A stretch of 8,046 bases of DNA. It comes from Pseudomonadota bacterium. Its GTDB lineage: Bacteria; Pseudomonadota; Gammaproteobacteria; UBA6186; Azoamicaceae. Under the pieces are notes generated by a model. It saw only the letters and a list, made by a program, of their open reading frames with translations. It was not told the DNA's origin and made no database searches. The position numbers and the translations under genes were made by a program. This document shows, in pieces, positions 1 through 6,048 of the stretch (within the stretch, counting starts at the first letter, position 1; the number at the start of each line of letters is the position of its first letter). Location: NCBI GenBank assembly GCA_021848375.1, contig JAJZUR010000066.1, positions 1 through 8,046 on the forward strand, written 5' to 3'.

Positions 1-646
1 GATTGCAAAACAACCTGATCTTGGCACTGCTTTATTGGTATTAAGCAGCGGTCTTTTGGTCATCTTTTTTTCTGGGATCTCCTGGCAATTTATGCTGACG
101 CTCTCTGGAATGTTAACGTTATGTTGTCCCGTATTTTGGTATTTTATGCATGATTATCAACGTGAACGTATTTTAGTGCTATTGGATCCAAGTAGAGATC
201 CTTTGGGCACAGGATACCAAATTATTCAGTCTAAAATTGCAATTGGATCAGGAGGATTATATGGCAAAGGATGGTTAAATGGAAGTCAATCACAACTAGA
301 GTTTTTACCCGAACGTTCAACTGATTTTATCTTTGCTGTTTTCGCAGAAGAATTTGGGTTAGTAGGTTGTATCATATTGCTTCTATTATATTTATATATT
401 ATTATCCGAGGATTGTATATCAGCGTACAAGCGCAAGATACTTTCAACCGCTTATTGGCGGGTAGTTTGATTATGACCGTGTTTGTGTATTTATTTGTAA
501 ACATTGGCATGGTAACTGGCATATTGCCAGTGGTTGGGATCCCATTACCATTGGTCAGCTACGGAGGTACTTCTTTAGTCACACTAATGGCCACTTTTGG
601 CATATTGATGTCAATTCACACGCATCGTACTTTATTGCCAAAATAA
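1..646 (+). CDS. rodA: RodA, SEDS-family peptidoglycan glycosyltransferase (3' part)
   Basis: The gene enters from the left edge. The frame beginning at base 2 reads IAKQPDLGTALL straight away, so the TTG at 35 is internal and not a start. About 214 C-terminal residues are visible; the family is around 370 long. RodA is a multi-pass inner-membrane protein that polymerises lipid II into glycan strands with PBP2 during cell elongation. Seen here: the conserved KQPDLGTA segment, SRDPLGTGYQ, the IGSGGLYGKGW loop, and LEFLPERSTDFIF, the extracytoplasmic loop that carries the essential Asp of SEDS enzymes. These are followed by hydrophobic helices, the GIPLPLVSYGGTS signature, and the family-typical SIHTHR end. 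The next gene follows after 21 bases and is probably co-transcribed. FtsW is the alternative paralogue, but the SIHTHR end and the mltB/rlpA neighbours favour RodA. Confidence 0.96.
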   Translation, partial: IAKQPDLGTALLVLSSGLLVIFFSGISWQFMLTLSGMLTLCCPVFWYFMHDYQRERILVLLDPSRDPLGTGYQIIQSKIAIGSGGLYGKGWLNGSQSQLEFLPERSTDFIFAVFAEEFGLVGCIILLLLYLYIIIRGLYISVQAQDTFNRLLAGSLIMTVFVYLFVNIGMVTGILPVVGIPLPLVSYGGTSLVTLMATFGILMSIHTHRTLLPK

Positions 647-653
647 TGCTAAC

Positions 654-660
654 GAAGGAG
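654..660 (+). promoter_or_regulatory. Ribosome binding site for mltB
   Basis: GAAGGAG is a near-perfect Shine-Dalgarno sequence that ends seven bases before the TTG at 668. It decides this non-ATG start for mltB. There is no ATG near the expected N-terminus that would include the signal peptide. Confidence 0.8.
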
Positions 661-667
661 AATCATT

Positions 668-1684
668 TTGCTGAATCGTCTTTGTAAATTATTGCTGTTG
701 TTAACAGTGGCATGGTATGCGGGATGCACTTATGCACAATCCAAACTGCAAAAACCCTTTGCTGAACGCAAAGATGTTAAACAATTTATTCAAGAAATGC
801 ACCAGCAGTATGGGATTGATAAATCTACCTTAACGGCAATCTTCAAAACTTATGCGTCGAATCCTAAAGTTATCCGCTTAATGGACAGACAATTTGAAGC
901 TATGCCCTGGTATCGCTATCGAGATCGATTACTCACCGAAAAACGCATTAACGACGGTGTTCGCTTTTGGCGTGCCAATGCCACAGTTTTGGATAAAGCA
1001 AGTAAAAAATTTGGCGTTCCACCAGAAATTATCGTTGCCATTTTAGGGATAGAAACTTCTTATGGTGATATTACCGGCACATTTCCGGTAGTGCAAAGCC
1101 TAGCAACGCTTGCGTTTGATTATCCCCGACGCGCTGCTTATTTTAGAAAAGAATTAGAACATTTTATTTTACTGACAGAAGAAGGGGCACTCCACCCTAC
1201 CAATACACTTGGCTCCTATGCGGGCGCAATGGGTATGCCTCAATTTATGCCGAGCAGCTATCGTAAATTTGCCGTTGATTTCTCTGGTACCGGCAAAAGA
1301 GATTTGATCTATGATAAAGTTGATGTCATCGGCAGTGTTGCCAATTATTTAAAAATCAATGGTTGGAAAGCAGGGCAACCAATTGCACATAAAGCCATGG
1401 TCACTGGCAATGCTTATCGTAAGCTCCCTGTTACGAAAGGGCATCAACCAACCATCAGCTTAAAAGAGCTCGCCAAGTACAATGTAAGATCCCTGAATGC
1501 TAAAAAAATCAGTGATAATTCCCAAAAAGTTAAATTCATGGTACTAGAAAGCGCCGCCGATCGTGATCAAGGCTGGTTGGGATTTCATAATTTTTATGTC
1601 ATCACCCGTTACAATAATAGTACGCTATATGCGATGGCCGTTACACAATTAAGCGAACAACTGCGGGCACGTTACAAGAGCTAA
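668..1684 (+). CDS. mltB: MltB, lytic murein transglycosylase B (GH103)
   Basis: Cleaves the MurNAc-GlcNAc bond of peptidoglycan with formation of 1,6-anhydroMurNAc. It acts in the periplasm and is normally anchored to the outer membrane. The 338-residue protein starts at TTG behind a strong ribosome binding site. Residues about 5-19 form a signal peptide. Cys20 follows YAG, a lipobox-like site with an unusual Tyr at -3; signal peptidase I cleavage after Ala23 (TYA/Q) is an alternative. The SLT_2 domain fills about 30-330. The catalytic Glu is Glu129 in ILGIETSYGDITG. The flanking TFPVVQSLATLAFDYPRRA and GSYAGAMGMPQFMPSSYRKFAVDFSG motifs are diagnostic of the MltB family. The length fits the family (E. 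coli 361). It lies between rodA and rlpA with short gaps, the standard arrangement of a cell-wall operon. The identification is firm; the lipoprotein status is not. Confidence 0.95.
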   Translation: MLNRLCKLLLLLTVAWYAGCTYAQSKLQKPFAERKDVKQFIQEMHQQYGIDKSTLTAIFKTYASNPKVIRLMDRQFEAMPWYRYRDRLLTEKRINDGVRFWRANATVLDKASKKFGVPPEIIVAILGIETSYGDITGTFPVVQSLATLAFDYPRRAAYFRKELEHFILLTEEGALHPTNTLGSYAGAMGMPQFMPSSYRKFAVDFSGTGKRDLIYDKVDVIGSVANYLKINGWKAGQPIAHKAMVTGNAYRKLPVTKGHQPTISLKELAKYNVRSLNAKKISDNSQKVKFMVLESAADRDQGWLGFHNFYVITRYNNSTLYAMAVTQLSEQLRARYKS

Positions 1685-1696
1685 CATAAGGAATCT

Positions 1697-2350
1697 ATGA
1701 TGCAAAACCAAAATCATTTACCCCTCTTAAAAAAAATTCTCCTTGGCTTTATTTGTACAGCCATATTCTTATCCGGCTGTAGCACCAGCCATAAAAAAAA
1801 GAAAAAAGACGGTCCCCCCAAACACATCCCTGCAAATCTACATAAAACCCCCGATGCAGTTCCCAAAGTTGAACCCTTAAGTCGGTACGGTAATCGCTTT
1901 GGCAAAAATGGTAAATCCAATACCTACGTGGCATTAAGAAAACGTTACAAAGTGATGGCAACCAGCAAAGGTTATCGCGCTCGCGGCTTAGCTTCTTGGT
2001 ATGGCACCCAATTCCACGGCCGTAAAACCTCAAATGGTGAACGCTATGACATGTTTGCAATGACGGCTGCCCATCCCACCTTACCCTTGCCGTGCTATGC
2101 CAAAGTGACTAATTTAGAAAATGGTAAATCTGTCATCGTTAAAATCAACGATCGTGGCCCTTTCCACCACAATCGCATCATCGATCTCTCTTATGTCGCT
2201 GCAGCTAAGCTTGGCGTGCTCGGACGCGGTACCGCGCGTGTAGAAGTGGAATCGATTGATCCTCGCGATCATGGCGGCCAAGTCCCTAAAAAGCACCGCC
2301 ATTTGGTCGTAAAAAAAACAGTGCCAGGCGCTCATCGCAAAAAACGGTAA
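1697..2350 (+). CDS. rlpA: RlpA, septal-ring lytic transglycosylase lipoprotein (DPBB, no SPOR domain)
   Basis: Outer-membrane-anchored lipoprotein of the RlpA family; the Pseudomonas enzyme cleaves glycan strands that lack stem peptides. Residues 11-27 are a lipoprotein signal with a canonical lipobox, LSG/Cys28. A basic linker follows, including five lysines at 33-37. The double-psi beta-barrel covers about 94-190, with GLASWYGTQFHGRKTSNGE and NDRGPF motifs. Glu115, His126 and Asp152 have exactly the spacing (11 and 26) of the P. aeruginosa catalytic residues Glu120, His131 and Asp157, so activity is expected. At 217 residues it ends after the barrel with a Lys/His/Arg-rich tail (about 197-217) and lacks the C-terminal SPOR domain of longer homologues. 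Two ATGs (1697, 1700) compete; the TAAGGAA at 1687-1693 is better spaced for the second. It follows mltB by 12 bases and is probably co-transcribed. Confidence 0.93.
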   Translation: MMQNQNHLPLLKKILLGFICTAIFLSGCSTSHKKKKKDGPPKHIPANLHKTPDAVPKVEPLSRYGNRFGKNGKSNTYVALRKRYKVMATSKGYRARGLASWYGTQFHGRKTSNGERYDMFAMTAAHPTLPLPCYAKVTNLENGKSVIVKINDRGPFHHNRIIDLSYVAAAKLGVLGRGTARVEVESIDPRDHGGQVPKKHRHLVVKKTVPGAHRKKR

Positions 2351-2425
2351 GTTAAGTGAATTAATAAAACTAAAGGCTAAAATCTCAATTTAAAATAAGT
2401 TGAACATATAAATTGCATATTAGTC

Positions 2426-2454
2426 TTGAGTCTAGATCTGACCCTATCGATAAT
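2426..2454 (+). promoter_or_regulatory. Predicted sigma70-type promoter for the dacA-dat-ybeD unit
   Basis: TTGAGT (2426-2431) and GATAAT (2449-2454) are separated by exactly 17 bases in an AT-rich gap of 150 bases between rlpA and dacA. Transcription would begin near 2461, giving a leader of about 40 bases. This suggests that dacA, dat and ybeD form their own unit, separable from rodA-mltB-rlpA. The rest of the gap (2351-2425) shows no coding potential and no hairpin-plus-T-run terminator that I can see. This is a consensus match by eye only. Confidence 0.5.
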
Positions 2455-2500
2455 ATACTATAACTAAAATATTCTTAATCTATGTGACGGAGCTTTCTTT

Positions 2501-3697
2501 ATGCAATTTAACGGGTTTTCCTCGCTGCCAAAACTATTTTTAGCTCTACTTCTCATACCAACACTGGCAGTTGCCGATTTACCCCCCCTGCCTCAACCTA
2601 CTTTGATTATCCCTGCTCCCCCGGCGTTGGCGGCAAAATCTTACCTGCTGATTGATTTTTTAAGCGACTATGTGATTGCAGAACAAGATATTGACCAGCG
2701 CGTTGAACCCGCCAGTTTAACCAAAATGATGACGGTTTATGTGATTGATCAGGCGCTTAAAAGCGGCAAAATTAAATTACAAGATAAGGTTCAAATCAGT
2801 CAAAAAGCCTGGAAGGCGGAAGGATCTCGAATGTTTGTTGAAGTAAATTCAACCGTGCCCGTAGAAGATTTACTGCACGGCATCATCATTCAATCGGGTA
2901 ACGACGCCTCAATTGCCATGGCCGAACACATTGCGGGAAGTGAGGCAACATTTGCTGATATGATGAATTTTTACGCAAAACATTTAGGCATGGTGAATAC
3001 CCATTTTGTCAATTCAACCGGTTTACCTGATTCCAACCATTATACGACAGCACGCGATCTCGCAACGTTAGCCAAAGCGTTGATTCGGGATTTTCCAGAT
3101 ACCTACGCCTTACATGCTAAAAAAGAATTTGTATATCAAAAAATTAAACAACAAAATCGTAATCAATTGTTATGGCGCAATGAGAAAGTAGACGGTATTA
3201 AAACCGGCTACACTCAAACAGCGGGTTATTGTATGGTAGCTTCTGGTCAAAAAGACAATATGCGCTTAATTGCCGTGGTTATTGGCGCAAAAACGGACGC
3301 GATTCGCATGGATGAAACCAATAAATTATTAAATTATGGTTTTCGTTTCTTTGAAACTCGTAAATTATATCCTGCAATGACATCTCTTAAAAAAACCCGG
3401 GTCTGGATGGGTGCAGAAAAGGAAGTCGACTTAGGGCTCGTGCAAGATTTGTATGTTACCATTGGCGAAGGACAATATGATCAACTGAAGGCTGCCATTA
3501 ATGTCGAAAAATTCATTAAAGCCCCTGCAGCACAAGGCGCTGTGTTAGGAACCATTGCAGTAGAATTTAACAACAAAGTGATTACGGAACGTCCAATTGT
3601 TGCCTTAACTGAAATTCATCAGGGCGGTATTTTAAGCCGACTGTATGATAGAGTGGCAATCGCTGTAAATTCTGCAATCGAGAAATTTACGCCTTAA
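2501..3697 (+). CDS. dacA: D-alanyl-D-alanine carboxypeptidase, PBP5/6 type (DacA/DacC)
   Basis: Low-molecular-weight penicillin-binding protein that removes the terminal D-Ala from peptidoglycan pentapeptides at the periplasmic face of the inner membrane. It is preceded by GGAG (2489-2492), eight bases before the ATG. A signal peptide occupies about 1-25, with likely cleavage AVA/Asp26. The three active-site motifs of the peptidase S11 family are present: SLTK at 72-75 (nucleophile Ser72), SGN at 132-134 and KTG at 234-236. HLGMVNTHFVNSTGLPD is also characteristic. The PBP5 C-terminal beta domain spans about 287-372. The last 20 or so residues (GILSRLYDRVAIAV... onward) can form the amphipathic membrane-binding helix of this class. 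The length of 398 matches E. coli DacA and DacC. I cannot tell dacA from dacC by eye, so the symbol is generic. The next gene begins three bases after the stop. Confidence 0.95.
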   Translation: MQFNGFSSLPKLFLALLLIPTLAVADLPPLPQPTLIIPAPPALAAKSYLLIDFLSDYVIAEQDIDQRVEPASLTKMMTVYVIDQALKSGKIKLQDKVQISQKAWKAEGSRMFVEVNSTVPVEDLLHGIIIQSGNDASIAMAEHIAGSEATFADMMNFYAKHLGMVNTHFVNSTGLPDSNHYTTARDLATLAKALIRDFPDTYALHAKKEFVYQKIKQQNRNQLLWRNEKVDGIKTGYTQTAGYCMVASGQKDNMRLIAVVIGAKTDAIRMDETNKLLNYGFRFFETRKLYPAMTSLKKTRVWMGAEKEVDLGLVQDLYVTIGEGQYDQLKAAINVEKFIKAPAAQGAVLGTIAVEFNNKVITERPIVALTEIHQGGILSRLYDRVAIAVNSAIEKFTP

Positions 3698-3700
3698 CCG

Positions 3701-4573
3701 ATGACAACCCAAACCATTGCTTTTTTAAACGATGCTTTTCTTCCCATTGAAGAAGCTCATCTTTCGCCGCTGGATCGGGGTTTTACGTTTGGGGATGGCG
3801 TTTATGAAGTGATCCCCGTTTACAATGGACGCTCTTTTTGTTTAGATGCTCATCTTGATCGCTTAAATCAAAGCTTAAACAGCATTCGTATGCAGCCACC
3901 ATATTCACATGAGAAATGGACACATATTTTGGATACGCTTGTCAAAAAGAACGGTGCGGGAGATCAATGGATCTATGTGCAAGTGACACGCGGTATCGAA
4001 CCCAAACGGGAACATCAATTCCCTACCCAAGTAATCCCAACCATCTTTGCTGTCAGTTATCCTAAAGTTTATTTAACCAAAGCCGAACAGGCAAAAGGGA
4101 TCCGCGTCACTGCCGTCACTGACATTCGTTGGAAACTGTGTCATATTAAAACTGCTTCTAGATTAGCCTATGTGTTGATGAACCAAGAAGCCAAAGAGGC
4201 TGGCTTTGATGAAGGCATTATTATGAATACTGGCTATGCCCTAGAAGGCACCATCAGTAATCTTTTTATTGTTCGCCATGGTGTTATCTATACGCCGCCA
4301 AAATCAACGCAGTTATTACATGGCATTACGCGCGATTATATTTTAGGCCTTGCCGAACAACATAAGATCCCCTATCGAGAAAGCAAAATTTCGGAACGCG
4401 ATTTGTTAAAAGCGGATGAAATGTGGATCACAGCTTCTACCCGCCCGATTTCACCCGTCATTGAATTTAATGGACATACCATCGGTAATGGTAAAGCAGG
4501 CCCTATGTGGGATCGATTATGGGATTTATATGCAGGACAAGTTAATAACCTTTCCATGTCAGTTTCCAATTAA
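3701..4573 (+). CDS. dat: D-amino acid transaminase (D-alanine aminotransferase, class IV)
   Basis: PLP enzyme of aminotransferase class IV that interconverts D-alanine and 2-oxoglutarate with pyruvate and D-glutamate, in the cytoplasm. Family landmarks: PLDRGFTFGDGVYEV at 23-37, the PLP lysine Lys150 in CHIKTASRL, Glu182 in GYALEGTISN for the pyridine nitrogen, and the phosphate-binding HGITRD near 210. An Arg103-Glu-His105 motif lies in PKREHQFP. Relative to the well-studied Bacillus enzyme (Arg98, His100, Lys145, Glu177), all four residues are shifted by exactly five, so the RxH carboxylate trap that marks D-amino acid transaminases is conserved. This argues against IlvE and PabC, the main alternatives. 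It starts three bases after dacA with no clear ribosome binding site, so translation is probably coupled. Its 3' end overlaps ybeD by 44 bases. The length of 290 is typical. Confidence 0.9.
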   Translation: MTTQTIAFLNDAFLPIEEAHLSPLDRGFTFGDGVYEVIPVYNGRSFCLDAHLDRLNQSLNSIRMQPPYSHEKWTHILDTLVKKNGAGDQWIYVQVTRGIEPKREHQFPTQVIPTIFAVSYPKVYLTKAEQAKGIRVTAVTDIRWKLCHIKTASRLAYVLMNQEAKEAGFDEGIIMNTGYALEGTISNLFIVRHGVIYTPPKSTQLLHGITRDYILGLAEQHKIPYRESKISERDLLKADEMWITASTRPISPVIEFNGHTIGNGKAGPMWDRLWDLYAGQVNNLSMSVSN

Positions 4574-4790
4574 GATCATTGGACTTGCAGATGATCAATT
4601 TGAAGGCATTGTGATCGGCATTTTAAATCAACACGTCCCTGATTTGGGCGAAGGCGCCATCGTTGCCAAAAAAAGCAGAGGCAATAAATATTTGTCGTTA
4701 ACTGCCACCATTAATGCAACCAGTCAACAACAACTGGATGTTCTTTATCGGGCTTTAACAAATAATCCACATGTAATGGTCGTATTATAA
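4530..4790 (+). CDS. ybeD: YbeD, DUF493-family protein
   Basis: Small cytoplasmic protein with a ferredoxin-like (ACT-like) fold, conserved next to lipB in gammaproteobacteria; its biochemical role is unsettled. The open frame extends upstream, but the ATG at 4530 gives an 86-residue protein that aligns end to end with E. coli YbeD (87 residues). MQDKLITFPCQFPIKIIG corresponds to the N-terminal strand, LTATINATSQQQLDVLYRAL to the SITINATHIEQVETLY region, and VMVVL to the typical RMVL end. Any earlier start would add residues that merely read through dat in another frame. A weak GGGA (4521-4524) precedes the start. The first 44 bases overlap the end of dat, so coupling to dat translation is likely. 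In other genomes lipB follows directly; here a toxin-antitoxin pair on the other strand intervenes, five bases downstream. Confidence 0.88.
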   Translation: MQDKLITFPCQFPIKIIGLADDQFEGIVIGILNQHVPDLGEGAIVAKKSRGNKYLSLTATINATSQQQLDVLYRALTNNPHVMVVL

Positions 4791-4795
4791 AATTA

Positions 4796-5065
4796 CTATT
4801 GGTAATGAGACCACATTGAACAAATATAAACCGTAAAATTTGCTTTATCAATTTTATACACAATTCTATGTTTAATATTAATTCGTTTTGAATAAAATCC
4901 ATTCAAATCGCCTATTAATTTTTCAAAACGATGCGACGGACTAAACGGATCTTCTTTGATAGATTGTAGTACTTTCTTCGCCTTTTCTGCTAAACCTGCA
5001 CTTGTTAAGTTTCTAGTATGCGCTTCTACTTTTTTATTAAAGAGTAACTTCCATCCTTCTACCAC
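4796..5065 (-). CDS. Txe/YoeB-family toxin of a type II toxin-antitoxin system
   Basis: RelE-superfamily endoribonuclease toxin, expected to cleave mRNA at the ribosome when not held by its antitoxin. Family features over 89 residues: WKLLFNKKVEAHTRNL at the N-terminus, FEKLIGDLNGFYSKRINIKHR in the middle and the SMWSHY end. Candidate catalytic residues by analogy with E. coli YoeB (Glu46, Arg65, His83, Tyr84) are Glu48, Arg67, His87 and Tyr88, so it looks intact. The start is a GTG that overlaps the antitoxin stop by seven bases. No good ribosome binding site is visible, so translation is likely coupled to the antitoxin. The gene is convergent with ybeD, with only five bases between the two stop codons. 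The function is inferred from the family only. Confidence 0.88.
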   Translation of the reverse strand: MVEGWKLLFNKKVEAHTRNLTSAGLAEKAKKVLQSIKEDPFSPSHRFEKLIGDLNGFYSKRINIKHRIVYKIDKANFTVYICSMWSHYQ

Positions 5066-5307
5066 TTCAGCTTATCCTCATCTATCCATTCGTCTTTATT
5101 ACTAGTATCACAGCTGCGAACTGAATTCACCAACCCAGGAACTGAGTGTAAGTACAATGTTTCCATTAAAGCATCGTAATCTTCTTTAGAAATCAGTACC
5201 ACATCTCCTGCCTTACCAGTAATCGTCGTAGGATCATTTGATTCAACCGTATGTTTTAATAGGCTAAAGAAATTCTCTCTTGCCCACGTGCTAGAATGTA
5301 TTTGCAT
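5059..5307 (-). CDS. YefM/Phd-family antitoxin
   Basis: Antitoxin partner and probable autorepressor of the Txe/YoeB toxin encoded directly downstream. The N-terminal Phd/YefM dimerisation and DNA-binding domain is recognisable (HSSTWARENFFSLL, then a beta segment TTITGKAGDVVLISKEDYDAL). It is followed by METLYLHSVPGLVNSV, the typical helix of this family, and an acidic, probably flexible tail (DEWIDEDKLKW) that would wrap the toxin. The longest frame begins at a GTG (5316), but that codon lies within the ribosome binding site: TAAGGTG (minus strand, about 5314-5320) sits six bases before the ATG at 5307, so I choose 5307, giving 82 residues. Antitoxin-first order and the seven-base overlap with the toxin gene are standard for yefM-yoeB pairs. 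Confidence 0.86.
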   Translation of the reverse strand: MQIHSSTWARENFFSLLKHTVESNDPTTITGKAGDVVLISKEDYDALMETLYLHSVPGLVNSVRSCDTSNKDEWIDEDKLKW

Positions 5308-5330
5308 AGTGATCACCTTACCTAATTGTA

Positions 5331-5346
5331 TAACTTATAGTTAAGT
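5331..5346. promoter_or_regulatory. Palindromic candidate operator of the toxin-antitoxin operon
   Basis: TAACT-TAT-AGTTA (5331-5343) is a perfect inverted repeat. It overlaps a second one, ACTTA-TAGT-TAAGT (5333-5346). Both lie in the 89-base region between the divergent antitoxin and lipB starts, upstream of the antitoxin. YefM/Phd antitoxins with bound toxin normally repress their own promoter through such palindromes. Candidate -10 sequences lie within or beside the palindromes (TATAAG and TATACA on the minus strand), but I see no good -35. Operator function is inferred from position and symmetry. Confidence 0.45.
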
Positions 5347-5383
5347 GTACGCTATTCCGGACATAAATGTCAACCGATACATG

Positions 5384-5388
5384 GCGAG
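5384..5388 (+). promoter_or_regulatory. Ribosome binding site that decides the lipB start
   Basis: GAGGA lies eight bases before the GTG at 5397. The alternative upstream ATG at 5367 has only a weak CGGA before it. The site therefore favours the GTG, in agreement with alignment to E. coli LipB. Confidence 0.6.
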
Positions 5389-5396
5389 GACGTATC

Positions 5397-6041
5397 GTGA
5401 ATAACCCGTTGATTTTTAAAGATTTAGGACTAAAACCCTACGAAACCGTTTGGAATGCCATGCGGAATTTTACGCTATCGCGCACTGCCGACACGGTCGA
5501 TGAAATATGGTTGGTTGAACACCCCGCTGTTTTTACGCAAGGGCAAGCTGGAAAGAAAGAACATATTCTCAATCCTGGTACTATCCCAGTCATCCAATCT
5601 GATCGGGGCGGCCAAGTGACTTATCATGGCCCTGGGCAACTTATCCTGTATGTATTACTGGATATTAAACGTAAGGGACTCGGGGTAAAAAGCCTAACAC
5701 AGGCCTTAGAACAATCGATTATTGCCGTACTGGCCGAATACCGAATCCATGCTAATACTGACTGCGCGGCAAGAGGAGTTTATGTGGAAAAAGCTAAGAT
5801 TGCCTCTTTAGGGCTTAGAATTCGCAAAGGCTGTAGTTATCATGGGTTAAGCCTTAATGTCGCTATGGATTTGGAGCCTTTTAGTCGTATCAACCCCTGT
5901 GGCTATGCGAACCAAAAAATGGTACAAATGCGAGATTTTACCGATAAGGCAAGTGTCGCCAGCGCAGGTAGCCACCTCATCAAACACCTCATGCGCCAAT
6001 TAGGTTACACTGAGCTTATCCCCGCAGAGCAAAGAGGTTAG
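5397..6041 (+). CDS. lipB: LipB, octanoyl-[acyl carrier protein]:protein N-octanoyltransferase
   Basis: Transfers octanoate from octanoyl-ACP to the lipoyl-domain lysine of 2-oxoacid dehydrogenases and GcvH, the first step of endogenous lipoylation, in the cytoplasm. Motifs (numbered from the GTG): DEIWLVEHPAVFTQGQAGK, then SDRGGQVTYHGPGQ, then KIASLGLRIRKGCSYHGLSLNV and RINPCGY. The catalytic pair is Lys134 and Cys168, 34 residues apart as in E. coli (Lys135, Cys169). The frame is open from an ATG at 5367, which would add ten residues (STDTWRGRI...) with no counterpart in E. coli. The GTG at 5397 has a better ribosome binding site and gives 214 residues, the family length. lipA follows after seven bases. 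The usual upstream neighbour ybeD is displaced by the toxin-antitoxin pair, so lipB needs a promoter in the 89-base gap; I see no convincing one. Confidence 0.95.
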   Translation: MNNPLIFKDLGLKPYETVWNAMRNFTLSRTADTVDEIWLVEHPAVFTQGQAGKKEHILNPGTIPVIQSDRGGQVTYHGPGQLILYVLLDIKRKGLGVKSLTQALEQSIIAVLAEYRIHANTDCAARGVYVEKAKIASLGLRIRKGCSYHGLSLNVAMDLEPFSRINPCGYANQKMVQMRDFTDKASVASAGSHLIKHLMRQLGYTELIPAEQRG

Positions 6042-6048
6042 AACGAAG

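Noticed and set aside
35..37. TTG at 35 as the start of rodA
   Set aside because: The same frame is open to base 2 and encodes the conserved KQPDLGTA motif, so the gene simply continues beyond the left edge.
286..522. Minus-strand open frame inside rodA
   Set aside because: No family resemblance, and the plus strand encodes conserved RodA motifs throughout.
1749..2060. Minus-strand open frames across rlpA
   Set aside because: They lie antisense to a well-supported gene, lack recognisable domains or ribosome binding sites, and contain Phe runs that merely mirror the poly-A tracts.
2114..2335. Minus-strand open frame inside rlpA (73 residues)
   Set aside because: Antisense to the conserved DPBB core with no independent support.
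2351..2425. Terminator or small RNA after rlpA
   Set aside because: The stretch is AT-rich but I see no stable stem followed by a T run; AGATCT near 2434 is just a six-base palindrome.
4416..4529. Upstream extension of ybeD giving a 124-residue protein from ATG 4416
   Set aside because: The first 38 residues are dat sequence read in another frame and have no counterpart in YbeD, which aligns from the ATG at 4530.
4372..4569. Minus-strand open frame over the end of dat
   Set aside because: A shadow of dat and ybeD coding sequence; no recognisable domain.
4711..4902. Plausible small membrane-like peptide on the minus strand across ybeD and the toxin end
   Set aside because: It overlaps conserved coding sequence on both sides, lacks a ribosome binding site and reads the toxin region in the wrong frame.
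5316..5316. GTG at 5316 as the antitoxin start
   Set aside because: It falls inside the likely ribosome binding site for the ATG at 5307, which gives a more typical N-terminus.
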